Source of the DNA: a virus
Reading direction: 5' to 3' (one strand)
DNA: 38,639 nt
IMG/VR virus record: IMGVR_UViG_3300043449_001264
Location: 1-38,639 of that record
Below are positions 1 through 6,640 of this stretch, piece by piece (position 1 is the stretch's first letter; every line of letters begins with the position of its first letter). The position numbers and the translations under genes are program-made. The notes beneath the pieces are model-generated. The model did not search any database. It was not told the origin of the DNA and saw nothing but the letters and a program-made list of their open reading frames with translations.

Positions 1-12
1 TTTGCTGTACAT
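1..12 (-). CDS. 5' end of small leftward gene, cut by the window edge
   Basis: The first twelve bases, read leftward, are ATG TAC AGC AAA, the same start as the complete 77-residue gene at 38031-38264. The upstream ribosome site (AGGAG) is also repeated. This is therefore the second copy of that gene's start produced by the overlapping contig ends, not a separate gene. Confidence 0.8.
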
Positions 13-59
13 CGTCGGCTCCTGGGTTGTTGGCGCGCTCACGCGAGCGCATGGACAGC

Positions 60-89
60 ATCTTGCCACAACATTTGTGGCAGTGTCAA
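60..89 (-). promoter_or_regulatory. Candidate leftward promoter with a 17-bp operator dyad
   Basis: Read leftward there is a perfect -35 hexamer TTGACA (89-84). An 18-base spacer leads to a weak -10, CAAGAT (65-60, three of six consensus bases). The spacer is almost filled by the perfect dyad GCCACAA-CAT-TTGTGGC at 65-81, a classic place for a repressor. The expected target is the leftward operon that begins at 38264. The same element is at 38312-38341. A GCGCTC/GAGCGC hairpin (35-50) lies in the leader. The -35 and dyad are clear; the -10 is uncertain. Confidence 0.5.
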
Positions 90-96
90 CCCATGC

Positions 97-106
97 TCTA
101 AAGTTT
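97..106. promoter_or_regulatory. TCTAAAGTTT element, shared with the early divergent promoter region
   Basis: This ten-base near-palindrome recurs at 29546-29555 (there as the full dyad TCTAAAGTTTAGA), at 36624-36633 and in the right-end copy at 38349-38358. Two of the three independent sites lie in control regions, which suggests a common regulator. At 36624 it falls just inside a small gene and may be coincidental. Confidence 0.35.
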
Positions 107-165
107 GTATCGTTTTTCACTACCCCATGCAAATTGTGTGGCGAGGCGCGACGCAACGTGTTGCA

Positions 166-199
166 GGGTGGGGTGGGGTGAGGCGCGGGGCGCTGGGGG
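166..199 (+). other. G-rich tract with quadruplex potential
   Basis: Five runs of three to five G lie within 34 bases, separated by loops of 1, 1, 8 and 4 bases. One loop is slightly longer than the usual limit of seven. The diverged right copy (38419-38454) has five G-runs with loops of 6, 5, 3 and 3, which meets the standard quadruplex pattern although the sequence differs. Confidence 0.4.
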
Positions 200-267
200 T
201 TAGAGGCGCGCCCCTATGGCGGGGTAGTGTGGGGTATTAGATGTTAGATATAAAGTGTTTTAGGTGT

Positions 268-287
268 TACTGTATATATATACAGTA
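268..287. promoter_or_regulatory. Perfect consensus LexA (SOS) box
   Basis: The twenty bases TACTGTATATATATACAGTA equal the idealised LexA operator TACTG(TA)5CAGTA of enterobacteria and related beta/gammaproteobacteria, with the CTGT-N8-ACAG core. It is a perfect 20-bp palindrome. The right-end allele has an identical box at 38533-38552 although flanking bases differ. No gene starts close by: the nearest rightward start is 731 and the nearest leftward start is 12 (38264). It may therefore control a leader transcript, the origin, or one of those two operons. Confidence 0.85.
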
Positions 288-320
288 GTGTAAATTATAG
301 GGACTTTTTTTAGGGGGGTG

Positions 321-519
321 CCCCAACTACCCCAACTACCCCACACTTGGCGCCCGCAGCCCCACGCCAGCAGCCGGGTGGCGTGGGGTACCCCACGCAA
401 AACGTAAAACCAATCAGGCATCGGGCTACCCCACGCCACCCACGTTTCGCATGACCATGCGCAGCTAGGCGAACGCTTGTCGATCCGTGGGGCACTACCC
501 CACGCCACCCACGTTCCCC
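321..519. repeat. TACCCC/GGGGTA repeat cluster with an 18-bp palindrome
   Basis: TACCCC occurs at 328, 337, 389, 427 and 496. At 381-398 it forms the perfect palindrome GCGTGGGGTACCCCACGC. A 21-base direct repeat beginning CTACCCCACGCC occupies 426-446 and 495-515, 69 bases apart. GTGGGG and CCCCAC at 487-503 form another dyad. More copies lie outside (121, and GGGGTA at 221 and 231). The regularity suggests a protein-binding array, for example an origin or phage regulator; no function is known. Confidence 0.6.
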
Positions 520-527
520 AGGGCAGC

Positions 528-597
528 GTGATGATATAACGTAACATCCGCGTGACGTGATAACGTATCGCTATGTGACGTGATAACGTAACGCTGG
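528..597. repeat. Three iteron-like direct repeats of 23-24 bp
   Basis: Units start at 528, 552 and 575. The last two share GTGACGTGATAACGTA followed by TCGCT or ACGCT; the first is a diverged copy (GTGATGATATAACGTA). Spacing is close to two helical turns, as for iterons or stacked operator sites. The array ends about 100 bases upstream of the late promoter. It could be an origin iteron set or activator sites. Confidence 0.55.
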
Positions 598-675
598 CAG
601 CTCGGGGCCGTGCGGGTGAGAGCCCCCGGTGAGGGCCGGCGACCAGGCCGGTCAAAAACGGAGGGGTCGCATCAG

Positions 676-704
676 TTTTTTATTTTTTATTGCAATGCTA
701 TAAT
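676..704 (+). promoter_or_regulatory. Extended -10 promoter of the late operon
   Basis: TGCTATAAT at 696-704 is a perfect extended -10 (TGn plus TATAAT). The -35 position is only a T-run (676-681), and the upstream stretch TTTTTTATTTTTTATT resembles an UP element. Transcription should begin near 711, giving a leader of about 20 bases before the terminase start at 731. The leader contains the imperfect dyad TGTCAC-ATAAATT-GTTACA (709-727), a possible operator. No phage RNA polymerase is encoded, so host sigma70 holoenzyme is the likely user. Confidence 0.7.
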
Positions 705-730
705 TACCTGTCACATAAATTGTTACAGCC

Positions 731-1171
731 ATGACCTTCCAATCCTTGCCGCTCACCGCGCGCAAACTAGAGGCGACCGAGGCGCGCTTGCAGCGCATCT
801 ATGAGGCTGCCAAGTTGGGTCTAAAGGGTGACTCGCTGGCGTTAAAGGCTGGCATGCTGCCGACCGAGTATCGGCGTCTGTGCGAGATGGACCCTATTGC
901 CGAGATGGCAGAACAGAAGGGGCGCGCTGACGCAGAAGGAGCGCTTGCGGCTGTGATGATGGACGCCGCGCTTTCCGGCGACACCAAAGCGGCGTTAGAG
1001 ATCCTTCGTCACCGACACGATTGGGTGGCTAAGCAACAAGTGCAGATCGACGTAGCGCAACAGATCAGCGTAATATCGGCGCTTGAGAAAGCAGAGCAGC
1101 GCGTCATCGACGTGCAGGTAACAGAGCGACTGGAGCCAACACTTGCAGCAGCCGATCTACAACGCCTCTGA
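731..1171 (+). CDS. Putative terminase small subunit
   Basis: This 146-residue protein is first in the late operon and overlaps the large terminase gene, the usual place of the small subunit that recognises the packaging site and regulates the ATPase-nuclease. Residues 20-55 (RIYEAAKLGLKGDSLALKAG) look like a helix-turn-helix for pac binding. The middle is helical, and the C-terminus is acidic and helical, as expected for oligomerisation and large-subunit contact. No strong Shine-Dalgarno is visible before the ATG. The call rests on position, size and the HTH-like start; the family could not be named precisely. Confidence 0.7.
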   Translation: MTFQSLPLTARKLEATEARLQRIYEAAKLGLKGDSLALKAGMLPTEYRRLCEMDPIAEMAEQKGRADAEGALAAVMMDAALSGDTKAALEILRHRHDWVAKQQVQIDVAQQISVISALEKAEQRVIDVQVTERLEPTLAAADLQRL

Positions 1172-2669
1172 TGAAATGCTCTTGATGACGCGGCTCTGGC
1201 AGCCGCGCATCAAAGACGACCCGGAAGCGTTTGTAAACTTTGCGTTTCCGTGGGGGCAACAAGGCACGCCACTGGCCAACTACAAAGGTCCGCGCAAGTG
1301 GCAGCGTCAGGTGCTGCGGAAGATTACGCAACACATCAAAGACAACGGCGGCAAAGTTGACTACAACGTCTTCCGGCTGGCGGTTGCGTCAGGCCGGGGG
1401 ATTGGTAAGTCTGCGCTAGTGTCATGGCTTGTGCTGTGGATGCTTTCGACGCGCATAGGATCCACGACAATTGTGTCGGCTAACAGTGAGGCGCAACTTC
1501 GCAGTATCACCTGGTCAGAAATCACCAAGTGGCTGGCGATGATGATTAACAGCCATTGGTTTGAGATCAGCGCGACCAAGGTTGCACCGGCTAAGTGGCT
1601 GGCAGAGATTGTCGAGCGGGACTTGAAAAAAGGCACGCGCTTCTGGTCGATCGAGGGGCGTCTGTGGTCGGAAGAAAACCCGGACGCTTACGCCGGTCTG
1701 CACAACCTGGACGGTGTGTGTCTGATCTTTGATGAGGCGTCAGGTATTCCAGACTCAATCTGGCAGGTGGCCGCTGGCTTCTTCACAGAAAACACGCCGC
1801 ACAGGTTCTGGTTTGCCTTTTCCAATCCGCGCCGCAACCAAGGCTACTTCTTTGAGTGCTTCAACTCGAAGCGCGACTTCTGGTCGACCGAGAACATCGA
1901 CGCCCGCGACGTCGAGGACACTGACAAACAGGTCTACGAGCAGATCATCGCGGAGTACGGCGAGGACTCGATACAGGCCAAGGTGGAGGTGTACGGGGAG
2001 TTCCCCAGCGCGGGCGACGATCAGTTCATTGGACCCGCGCTGGTCGATCAGGCGTTTGGCCGACCCAAGCACAAAGACGAGACAGCGCCTATTGTGATCG
2101 GCATCGACCCGGCCAGGTCAGGCGGTGACTCGACGGTTATTGCGGTGCGCCAAGGGCGTGACATCATTGCGATCAAGCGGTACCGGGGCGATGATACGAT
2201 GACGACCGTGGGGCACGTCATCGACGCGATTGAGGAGTACAAGCCGACGCTGACGGTGATCGACGAGGGTGGGCTGGGGTACGGCATACTTGACCGGCTG
2301 GTCGAACAGCGGTATAAGGTGCGTGGGGTCAACTTTGGCTGGAAAGCCAAGAACCAAGTGATGTGGGGTAACAAGCGCGCTGAGCTGTGGGGTGCGCTGC
2401 GGGACTGGCTAAAAACCGCGTCGATCGCGCCAGACAGGCAACTGAAAGCGGATCTGACCGGGCCGAAGACCAAACCCGACTCAAGCGGTACGATCTTCTT
2501 GGAGAGCAAGAAGGATATGAAAGCCAGGGGTCTAGCTTCTCCTGACGCCGCCGATGCGATCGCGGTGACGTTCGCATTTCCTGTTGCCTCCCGCGAGCCT
2601 CGAGCAACTATGCCCCGTCGCCACTACAGCGACCGCACCGCAGGCGCAACCGGCTGGATGGGAGCTTAA
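1143..2669 (+). CDS. terL: Terminase large subunit (packaging ATPase-nuclease)
   Basis: The 508-residue protein drives DNA into the procapsid and cuts the concatemer. Walker A is SGRGIGKS (83-90) and Walker B with the catalytic Glu is CLIFDEAS (193-200). The C-terminal RNase H-like nuclease has acidic motifs in IGIDPARSGGDS (about 325), TVIDEGGLG (about 375) and SPDAADA (about 480). The N-terminal FVNFAFPWG and GPRKWQ segments are typical of this terminase type. The TTG at 1143 has GGAG six bases upstream; an ATG at 1176 would remove only eleven residues, so the start is open. It overlaps the preceding gene by 29 bases. Confidence 0.93.
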   Translation: MQQPIYNASDEMLLMTRLWQPRIKDDPEAFVNFAFPWGQQGTPLANYKGPRKWQRQVLRKITQHIKDNGGKVDYNVFRLAVASGRGIGKSALVSWLVLWMLSTRIGSTTIVSANSEAQLRSITWSEITKWLAMMINSHWFEISATKVAPAKWLAEIVERDLKKGTRFWSIEGRLWSEENPDAYAGLHNLDGVCLIFDEASGIPDSIWQVAAGFFTENTPHRFWFAFSNPRRNQGYFFECFNSKRDFWSTENIDARDVEDTDKQVYEQIIAEYGEDSIQAKVEVYGEFPSAGDDQFIGPALVDQAFGRPKHKDETAPIVIGIDPARSGGDSTVIAVRQGRDIIAIKRYRGDDTMTTVGHVIDAIEEYKPTLTVIDEGGLGYGILDRLVEQRYKVRGVNFGWKAKNQVMWGNKRAELWGALRDWLKTASIAPDRQLKADLTGPKTKPDSSGTIFLESKKDMKARGLASPDAADAIAVTFAFPVASREPRATMPRRHYSDRTAGATGWMGA

Positions 2670-2670
2670 G

Positions 2671-3084
2671 ATGCCAGGAGGACCCGCAGCAGGCTACGCA
2701 ATCGGGCATTACGGGATTGGGATGCGCGACCCGTACAAGTCAGAAGACGACTATTTCAAAAAAAACCCGCATGTAGCGGGTATGGCTGCGGAAGACGACA
2801 AGATCGTTATGAATCCGTACAGCAAGCTGTCCGAAAAAGAAAAACAGGCGGTTATTCTTAACGAAGCCGCGCGCGTACACATGCGCACAGGCATGGCTAA
2901 GCCGCCTCGGTTTGCCTTAACACCTGAACAAGAGCGCGCGTTTGCGCAGTACAGTCAAAACCCAGAAGATCGCGTAGCAACTGTTGCGGCGCGCTTACTG
3001 TCTGGCGATCCGTCCGCGCTAAAGCCCACCCCAGAGCAGACAGAGTATGTAAACTATCTGCGTGCGTTTATGGGTGTTCGGTAA
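2671..3084 (+). CDS. Conserved phage protein between terminase and portal
   Basis: It is 137 residues long. The ATG at 2671 follows GGAG (2661-2664) by six bases and lies one base after the terminase stop, so I prefer it to starts inside terminase. The N-terminus is glycine-rich, followed by a patch like NPHVAGMAAEDDKIVMNPYS and a helical segment. I recall similar proteins at this place in other podoviruses, but no function is known. Its position suggests a packaging or portal accessory role. The end overlaps the next start (TAATG). Confidence 0.75.
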   Translation: MPGGPAAGYAIGHYGIGMRDPYKSEDDYFKKNPHVAGMAAEDDKIVMNPYSKLSEKEKQAVILNEAARVHMRTGMAKPPRFALTPEQERAFAQYSQNPEDRVATVAARLLSGDPSALKPTPEQTEYVNYLRAFMGVR

Positions 3085-3341
3085 TGACCAAGAAATCTGT
3101 CAGCCTGTCAGTCGGTCGCGGCGAGAAGCGCCCCACCAGCCAAGGCGCGGGGCTGACGGCTAAGGGGCGCGAGAAATACAATCGCGCGACCGGCAGCAAT
3201 CTGAAAGCACCCGCGCCCAACCCCAAGACAGAAGCAGACAAGGGGCGTAAAGCGTCATTTTGCGCGCGTATGGCACCCATCGCAGCTAAAGCTGGCGAAG
3301 GCAGCCGTGCTAAGGCGTCAATGAAACGATGGAAGTGCTGA
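3084..3341 (+). CDS. DUF6321-like small basic protein
   Basis: This 85-residue protein has the pattern GLTAKGREKYNRATGSNLKAP, then SFCARM, and ends in KRWKC, which matches what I recall of the DUF6321 family common in phages. Two cysteines and many Lys/Arg suggest nucleic acid or metal binding, but the function is unknown. The start codon overlaps the previous stop, indicating translational coupling. It is the first of three short basic proteins before the portal. Confidence 0.8.
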   Translation: MTKKSVSLSVGRGEKRPTSQGAGLTAKGREKYNRATGSNLKAPAPNPKTEADKGRKASFCARMAPIAAKAGEGSRAKASMKRWKC

Positions 3342-3342
3342 T

Positions 3343-3489
3343 ATGAAACCAGGTCTTTACAGTAACATCGCAGCTAAACGCGAGCGCATCAAAGCCGGGT
3401 CTGGCGAGAAGATGAGAAAGCCAGGCGCACCGGGCGCACCCACCGCCAAGGCGTTCAAAGAGAGCGCCAAGACAGCTAAGAAGAAATAG
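3343..3489 (+). CDS. Small basic protein, 48 residues
   Basis: The frame reads MKPGLYSNIAAKRERIKAGS and ends in a lysine-rich tail (KTAKKK). The start lies one base after the previous stop, with GGAAG upstream. Such KPGLYxNIxAKRxRI proteins occur near the portal gene of many podoviruses. The high charge implies nucleic acid contact. Too short for a firm assignment, but the tight packing and retained pattern support a real gene. Confidence 0.75.
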   Translation: MKPGLYSNIAAKRERIKAGSGEKMRKPGAPGAPTAKAFKESAKTAKKK

Positions 3490-3491
3490 CC

Positions 3492-3626
3492 ATGCCGCTT
3501 GTCAAATCACCCAGCAAAGCCGCCTTTCGCAAGAACGTAGCGGCTGAAGTCAAGGCCGGTAAGCCCGTAAAACAGGCTGTGGCCATTGCGTACTCCACCA
3601 AACGGCAAGCCGCCAAGAAGAAATAA
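3492..3626 (+). CDS. Small basic protein, 44 residues
   Basis: It begins MPLVKSPSKAAFRKNVAAEV and carries KQAVAIAYSTKR followed by a lysine-rich tail. The FxxNVxxEVxAGKPxKQAVAIAYS pattern is familiar from many phage genomes, with unknown function. The start is two bases after the preceding stop, and its stop shares a base with the portal start. With the two preceding genes it forms a trio of short cationic proteins, possibly DNA-binding. Confidence 0.75.
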   Translation: MPLVKSPSKAAFRKNVAAEVKAGKPVKQAVAIAYSTKRQAAKKK

Positions 3627-5737
3627 TGGCCTACGACCCGACAGGCATCATTGGCGCGGCAGAAGTCTCGGATGTAGGCGGCGCGCCGGACAAGGACACT
3701 GCGCATAAGCTGTCGCAGATGCGCAGTCGCTTCAAGATGGCGGTGGCCGCGTACAGCGACACGCGAGAAGACCAGTTGGACGACCTGCGGTTTATGGCAG
3801 GCTCGTCCGACAACCACTATCAGTGGCCAGCGGATGTGCTGTCTGTGCGGGGGTCGGTGCAAGGCCAGACCATCAACGCGCGCCCGTGCCTGACGATCAA
3901 CAAGCTGCCGCAGCATGTACGGCAGGTGACCAACGAGCAGCGGCAGAACAGGCCGTCGCCTAACGTCATCCCGGTCGACGACGACGCGGATGTTGAGGTC
4001 GCGGAGATCTTTGACGGCATGATCCGTCATATAGAATACATCTCAGACGCCGATGTGGCGTACGACACCGCCTGCGACAACCAGGTGACGTACGGCGAAG
4101 GCTACATTCGGATTTTGACCGAATATTGCGACGAGACAAGTTTTGATCAGGACATCAAGATTGGTCGGATTCGCAACAGCTTTTCGGTCTACATGGACCC
4201 GACAATTCAAGACCCGTGCGGAGCGGATGCCGAGTGGTGCTTTATCACCGAAGACATTCTGAAAGCCGATTACGAGCGGTTGTACCCCAACGCCATGCCG
4301 GTCAGCTCGATCATGGTGCAAGGCGTGGGCGACCAAGCGCTGTCACAATGGCTGTCTGAGACGACGGTGCGGATTGCAGAGTATTTTTACTGCGATTACA
4401 AGGCAGAAACGCTCAATTTGTACCCTGACGGCACGACGACTTATCAAGGCACGCCGCAAGACCAGATGATGCGTCAGATGGGCCTAAAACCGACCCGTCA
4501 GCGCAAGTTGCAGCGCAAAAGCATCAAATGGTGCAAGACCAACGGCTACGAGATCATTGAAGAACGCGAGTGGGCGGGCGCGTACATCCCTGTCATCCGC
4601 GTTATCGGCAATGAGTGGTCGATTGAAGGCCAACTTGAGATTTCAGGGTTGGTCAGGAACGCCAAAGACGCCCAGCGGATGTACAACTACTGGGTGAGCC
4701 AAGAAGCTGAAATGCTGGCGCTGGCCCCCAAAGCACCGTTTATTGGCTACGGCGGTCAGTTTGAGGGTTACGAAGAGAAGTGGAAGACTGCCAACACGCA
4801 GAACTACCCCTATCTTGAGGTAAACCCTGATGTGACCGACGGAGCGGGCAATATTCTGCCGTTACCGCAGCGGGCGCAGCCTCCGATGGCCCAAACTGGC
4901 TTGATTCAGGCCAAAATGGGGGCTTCTGAGGACATCAAAGCGGCGACTGGACAGTACAACGCCAGCCTCGGAATGACGTCAAATGAGCGGTCTGGAAGGG
5001 CTATTTTGGCCCGTCAGCGCGAGGGTGACGTCGGTACGTACCACTACGTCGACAACTTGGCGCGGGCGATTCGTCACGTCGGGCGGCAACTGGTCGATCT
5101 AATCCCCAAAATCTATGACACGCAGCGTATTGCGCGGGTAATCGGGGTAGACGGTGAGTCAAAGATGGTGCGGCTTGACCCGAACCAGCCGGAACCCGTG
5201 CGAAAGATGGTAAACGAGCAAGGCGTGGTGGTTGCAAAGATCTACAACCCTGGCGTTGGCAAGTACGACGTCAAGGTCACCACCGGCCCGAGCTACCTGA
5301 CCAAGCGTCAGGAGTCGATGGACGCGATGAGCCAGATTCTGCAAGGCAATCCAAACCTGTGGGCGGCGGCTGGCGATCTGTTTGTCAAAAACATGGATTG
5401 GCCAGGCGCACAAGAGATGGCGCAGCGCTTAAAGAAGATGATCGATCCCAAGCTGCTGCAAGAAGACGACGATCCGGCCTTGCAAGCGGCCAATCAGCAG
5501 ATCCAAGCGATGCAAGCGCAGATGGAGCAGATGTACAACATGCTCCAAAACGTCGGCAAGTCGATGGAAGCGCAGAAACTGCGCATTGACGAGTACAATG
5601 CGGAAACCAAGCGTATTCAAGCCGTACAAGCGGGCATGACGCCTGATCAAGTGCAGGATGTGGTCATGCAGACGTTGAAAGATGTCATGACGGCTGGCGA
5701 CATGGTGGTTGCTCAACAAATGGGTATGACACAATGA
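3626..5737 (+). CDS. P22-like portal protein
   Basis: The portal ring sits at one capsid vertex and is the channel for DNA entry and exit. The protein has 703 residues, close to P22 gp1 (725). Recognisable features are the N-terminal helical RFKMAVAAYSDTREDQLDDLRF, NKLPQHVRQVTNEQRQNRP, a core wing/stem region, and a glutamine-rich C-terminal helix (about 610-680: QAANQQIQAMQAQMEQM) resembling the P22 barrel coiled coil. Its start overlaps the previous stop, and its stop overlaps the next start (ATGA). Confidence 0.93.
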   Translation: MAYDPTGIIGAAEVSDVGGAPDKDTAHKLSQMRSRFKMAVAAYSDTREDQLDDLRFMAGSSDNHYQWPADVLSVRGSVQGQTINARPCLTINKLPQHVRQVTNEQRQNRPSPNVIPVDDDADVEVAEIFDGMIRHIEYISDADVAYDTACDNQVTYGEGYIRILTEYCDETSFDQDIKIGRIRNSFSVYMDPTIQDPCGADAEWCFITEDILKADYERLYPNAMPVSSIMVQGVGDQALSQWLSETTVRIAEYFYCDYKAETLNLYPDGTTTYQGTPQDQMMRQMGLKPTRQRKLQRKSIKWCKTNGYEIIEEREWAGAYIPVIRVIGNEWSIEGQLEISGLVRNAKDAQRMYNYWVSQEAEMLALAPKAPFIGYGGQFEGYEEKWKTANTQNYPYLEVNPDVTDGAGNILPLPQRAQPPMAQTGLIQAKMGASEDIKAATGQYNASLGMTSNERSGRAILARQREGDVGTYHYVDNLARAIRHVGRQLVDLIPKIYDTQRIARVIGVDGESKMVRLDPNQPEPVRKMVNEQGVVVAKIYNPGVGKYDVKVTTGPSYLTKRQESMDAMSQILQGNPNLWAAAGDLFVKNMDWPGAQEMAQRLKKMIDPKLLQEDDDPALQAANQQIQAMQAQMEQMYNMLQNVGKSMEAQKLRIDEYNAETKRIQAVQAGMTPDQVQDVVMQTLKDVMTAGDMVVAQQMGMTQ

Positions 5738-6096
5738 GCTGCGCAGACTTTATCGGCACCTTGTTCCTAGCGCGAGACGTGACGCACAGCGTACATTTAA
5801 ATACGAGGTCGTACGCTAAACACGTTGCGCTAAACGAGTTCTACGACGGTATTGTCGACCTTGCCGACAAGTTTGCCGAAGCGTACCAAGGCCGGCACGG
5901 GCTGATCGGACCAATCACGTTGATGTCAGCCAAGAAGACGACCGATGTCATTGAGTTTCTCAAAGACTCGCTTGCGGACATCGAAGAGATGCGGTACAAG
6001 GTGTGTGAGAAGGACGACACGCCGCTCCAAAACATCATTGATGAGATCGTCGGGCAGTATCTATCGACGCTCTATAAACTGAAATTCCTTGCGTAA
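5734..6096 (+). CDS. Ferritin/Dps-like protein (probably DUF5856)
   Basis: This 120-residue, mostly helical protein has HSVHLNTRSYAKHVALNEFY near its start. H18, H30, D45 and E49 have spacings of 12, 15 and 4, exactly those of the E. coli Dps ferroxidase residues H51, H63, D78 and E82. I recall the family as DUF5856 in phages. The inferred role is iron binding/oxidation, DNA protection or a structural role with the portal; none is shown. It is shorter than Dps (167), lacking an N-terminal tail and perhaps one helix. It is coupled to the portal gene by ATGA. Confidence 0.75.
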   Translation: MSCADFIGTLFLARDVTHSVHLNTRSYAKHVALNEFYDGIVDLADKFAEAYQGRHGLIGPITLMSAKKTTDVIEFLKDSLADIEEMRYKVCEKDDTPLQNIIDEIVGQYLSTLYKLKFLA

Positions 6097-6105
6097 GGGC
6101 GCGTT

Positions 6106-6408
6106 ATGGAACTGCTAAATCCTCTTGCTGATGCCAACTACCCCGCCTATACGGCGTCTTACACGGGCACAGCGGGGTCAACGACCGCATGGCCGTCAGG
6201 CCCGCAAGGCGTGGTGATCTGGTCGACAACCGCTGCGTACGTGACCGTAGGCGAGGGTGTGACGGCTACCACCAGCTCAACGCCCATCCCAGCCAACACG
6301 CCAATTCCGTTCATCGTACCGCAGGGTACGGGTGCTCCGTGGCGGGTCAGTGCGATCCAGATCGGCAGCGCTGGCACAGTCTACGCTAAACCCATCAACA
6401 TCCGATGA
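6106..6408 (+). CDS. Small beta-rich virion protein
   Basis: The 100-residue product is rich in Thr, Ala and Pro and in beta-branched residues, with no charged helix, like small decoration or fibre-base proteins of podoviruses. The pattern WSTTAAYVTVGEGVTAT suggests a beta-sandwich. It lies between the Dps-like gene and the fibre gene and overlaps the next gene by ATGA. The specific role is unknown. Confidence 0.65.
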   Translation: MELLNPLADANYPAYTASYTGTAGSTTAWPSGPQGVVIWSTTAAYVTVGEGVTATTSSTPIPANTPIPFIVPQGTGAPWRVSAIQIGSAGTVYAKPINIR

Positions 6409-6632
6409 GCTTTGGCATACCCGTCCGTAATGGCCTGAGCCTAGGGCTCGGGACCGTCGCTACGTTGGCGACGGACTTTGCGTCGCCTAACCCAGGCCCG
6501 CCGTGGACGGTATTGACCAGTGATGCTACGGCGTATGTAGTGGATGAAGTTGTGCTGGCGAGCAGCGGTGCAGATTACTATGTCGTCGAAACTGTGCTGT
6601 CCAGTAACGGTACAGCGTACAACCCGATTTGA
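6405..6632 (+). CDS. Small hypothetical virion protein
   Basis: The 75-residue protein is Val/Thr/Ser-rich and predicted beta. It contains two similar halves: VVDEVVLASSGADYYVV and VVETVLSSNGTAYN. It starts inside the previous stop (ATGA) and ends eight bases before the fibre gene. It probably belongs to the same structural cluster, but I cannot assign a function. Confidence 0.6.
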   Translation: MSFGIPVRNGLSLGLGTVATLATDFASPNPGPPWTVLTSDATAYVVDEVVLASSGADYYVVETVLSSNGTAYNPI

Positions 6633-6640
6633 GGTAAATC

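Larger units (their letters stand above)
1..373. repeat. Left copy of the imperfect terminal redundancy
   Basis: Bases 1-127 are identical to 38253-38379. After that the two copies follow the same plan but differ by many substitutions and small indels until 373, which matches the last base of the window. The repeat holds the promoter of the leftward right-end operon, G-runs, the LexA box and the CCCCAACTA repeats. Identity of exactly 127 bases followed by divergence looks like an assembly path through two alleles of one circular genome rather than a true terminal repeat, but the sequence alone cannot prove this. Confidence 0.85.
128..675. other. Non-coding control region
   Basis: No convincing gene is present; the open frames here are low-complexity and lack ribosome sites. 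The stretch contains five G-runs (166-199), two GGGGTA motifs (221-236), the LexA box (268-287), a T-run and G-run (306-319), tandem CCCCAACTA units (321-343), an 18-bp palindrome (381-398), two long direct copies starting CTACCCCACGCC (426-446 and 495-515) and three iteron-like units (528-597). The density of repeats and dyads fits a replication origin and/or regulatory hub. Which of these it is cannot be settled from sequence. Confidence 0.7.

Noticed and set aside
1-127. Short terminal repeat as in T7-like genomes
   Set aside because: The copies do not end with the identical part but continue as diverged sequence, and the packaging genes are of headful P22-like type.
260-655. Leftward open frames across the control region
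   Set aside because: They translate repeats into Trp/Gly-rich low complexity (GTWVAWGS...) and differ between the two alleles; no ribosome site.
600-675. Terminator before the late promoter
   Set aside because: The G+C-rich stretch has only short self-complementary words (GGCC, CCGG) and the T-run at 676 is not preceded by a good stem.
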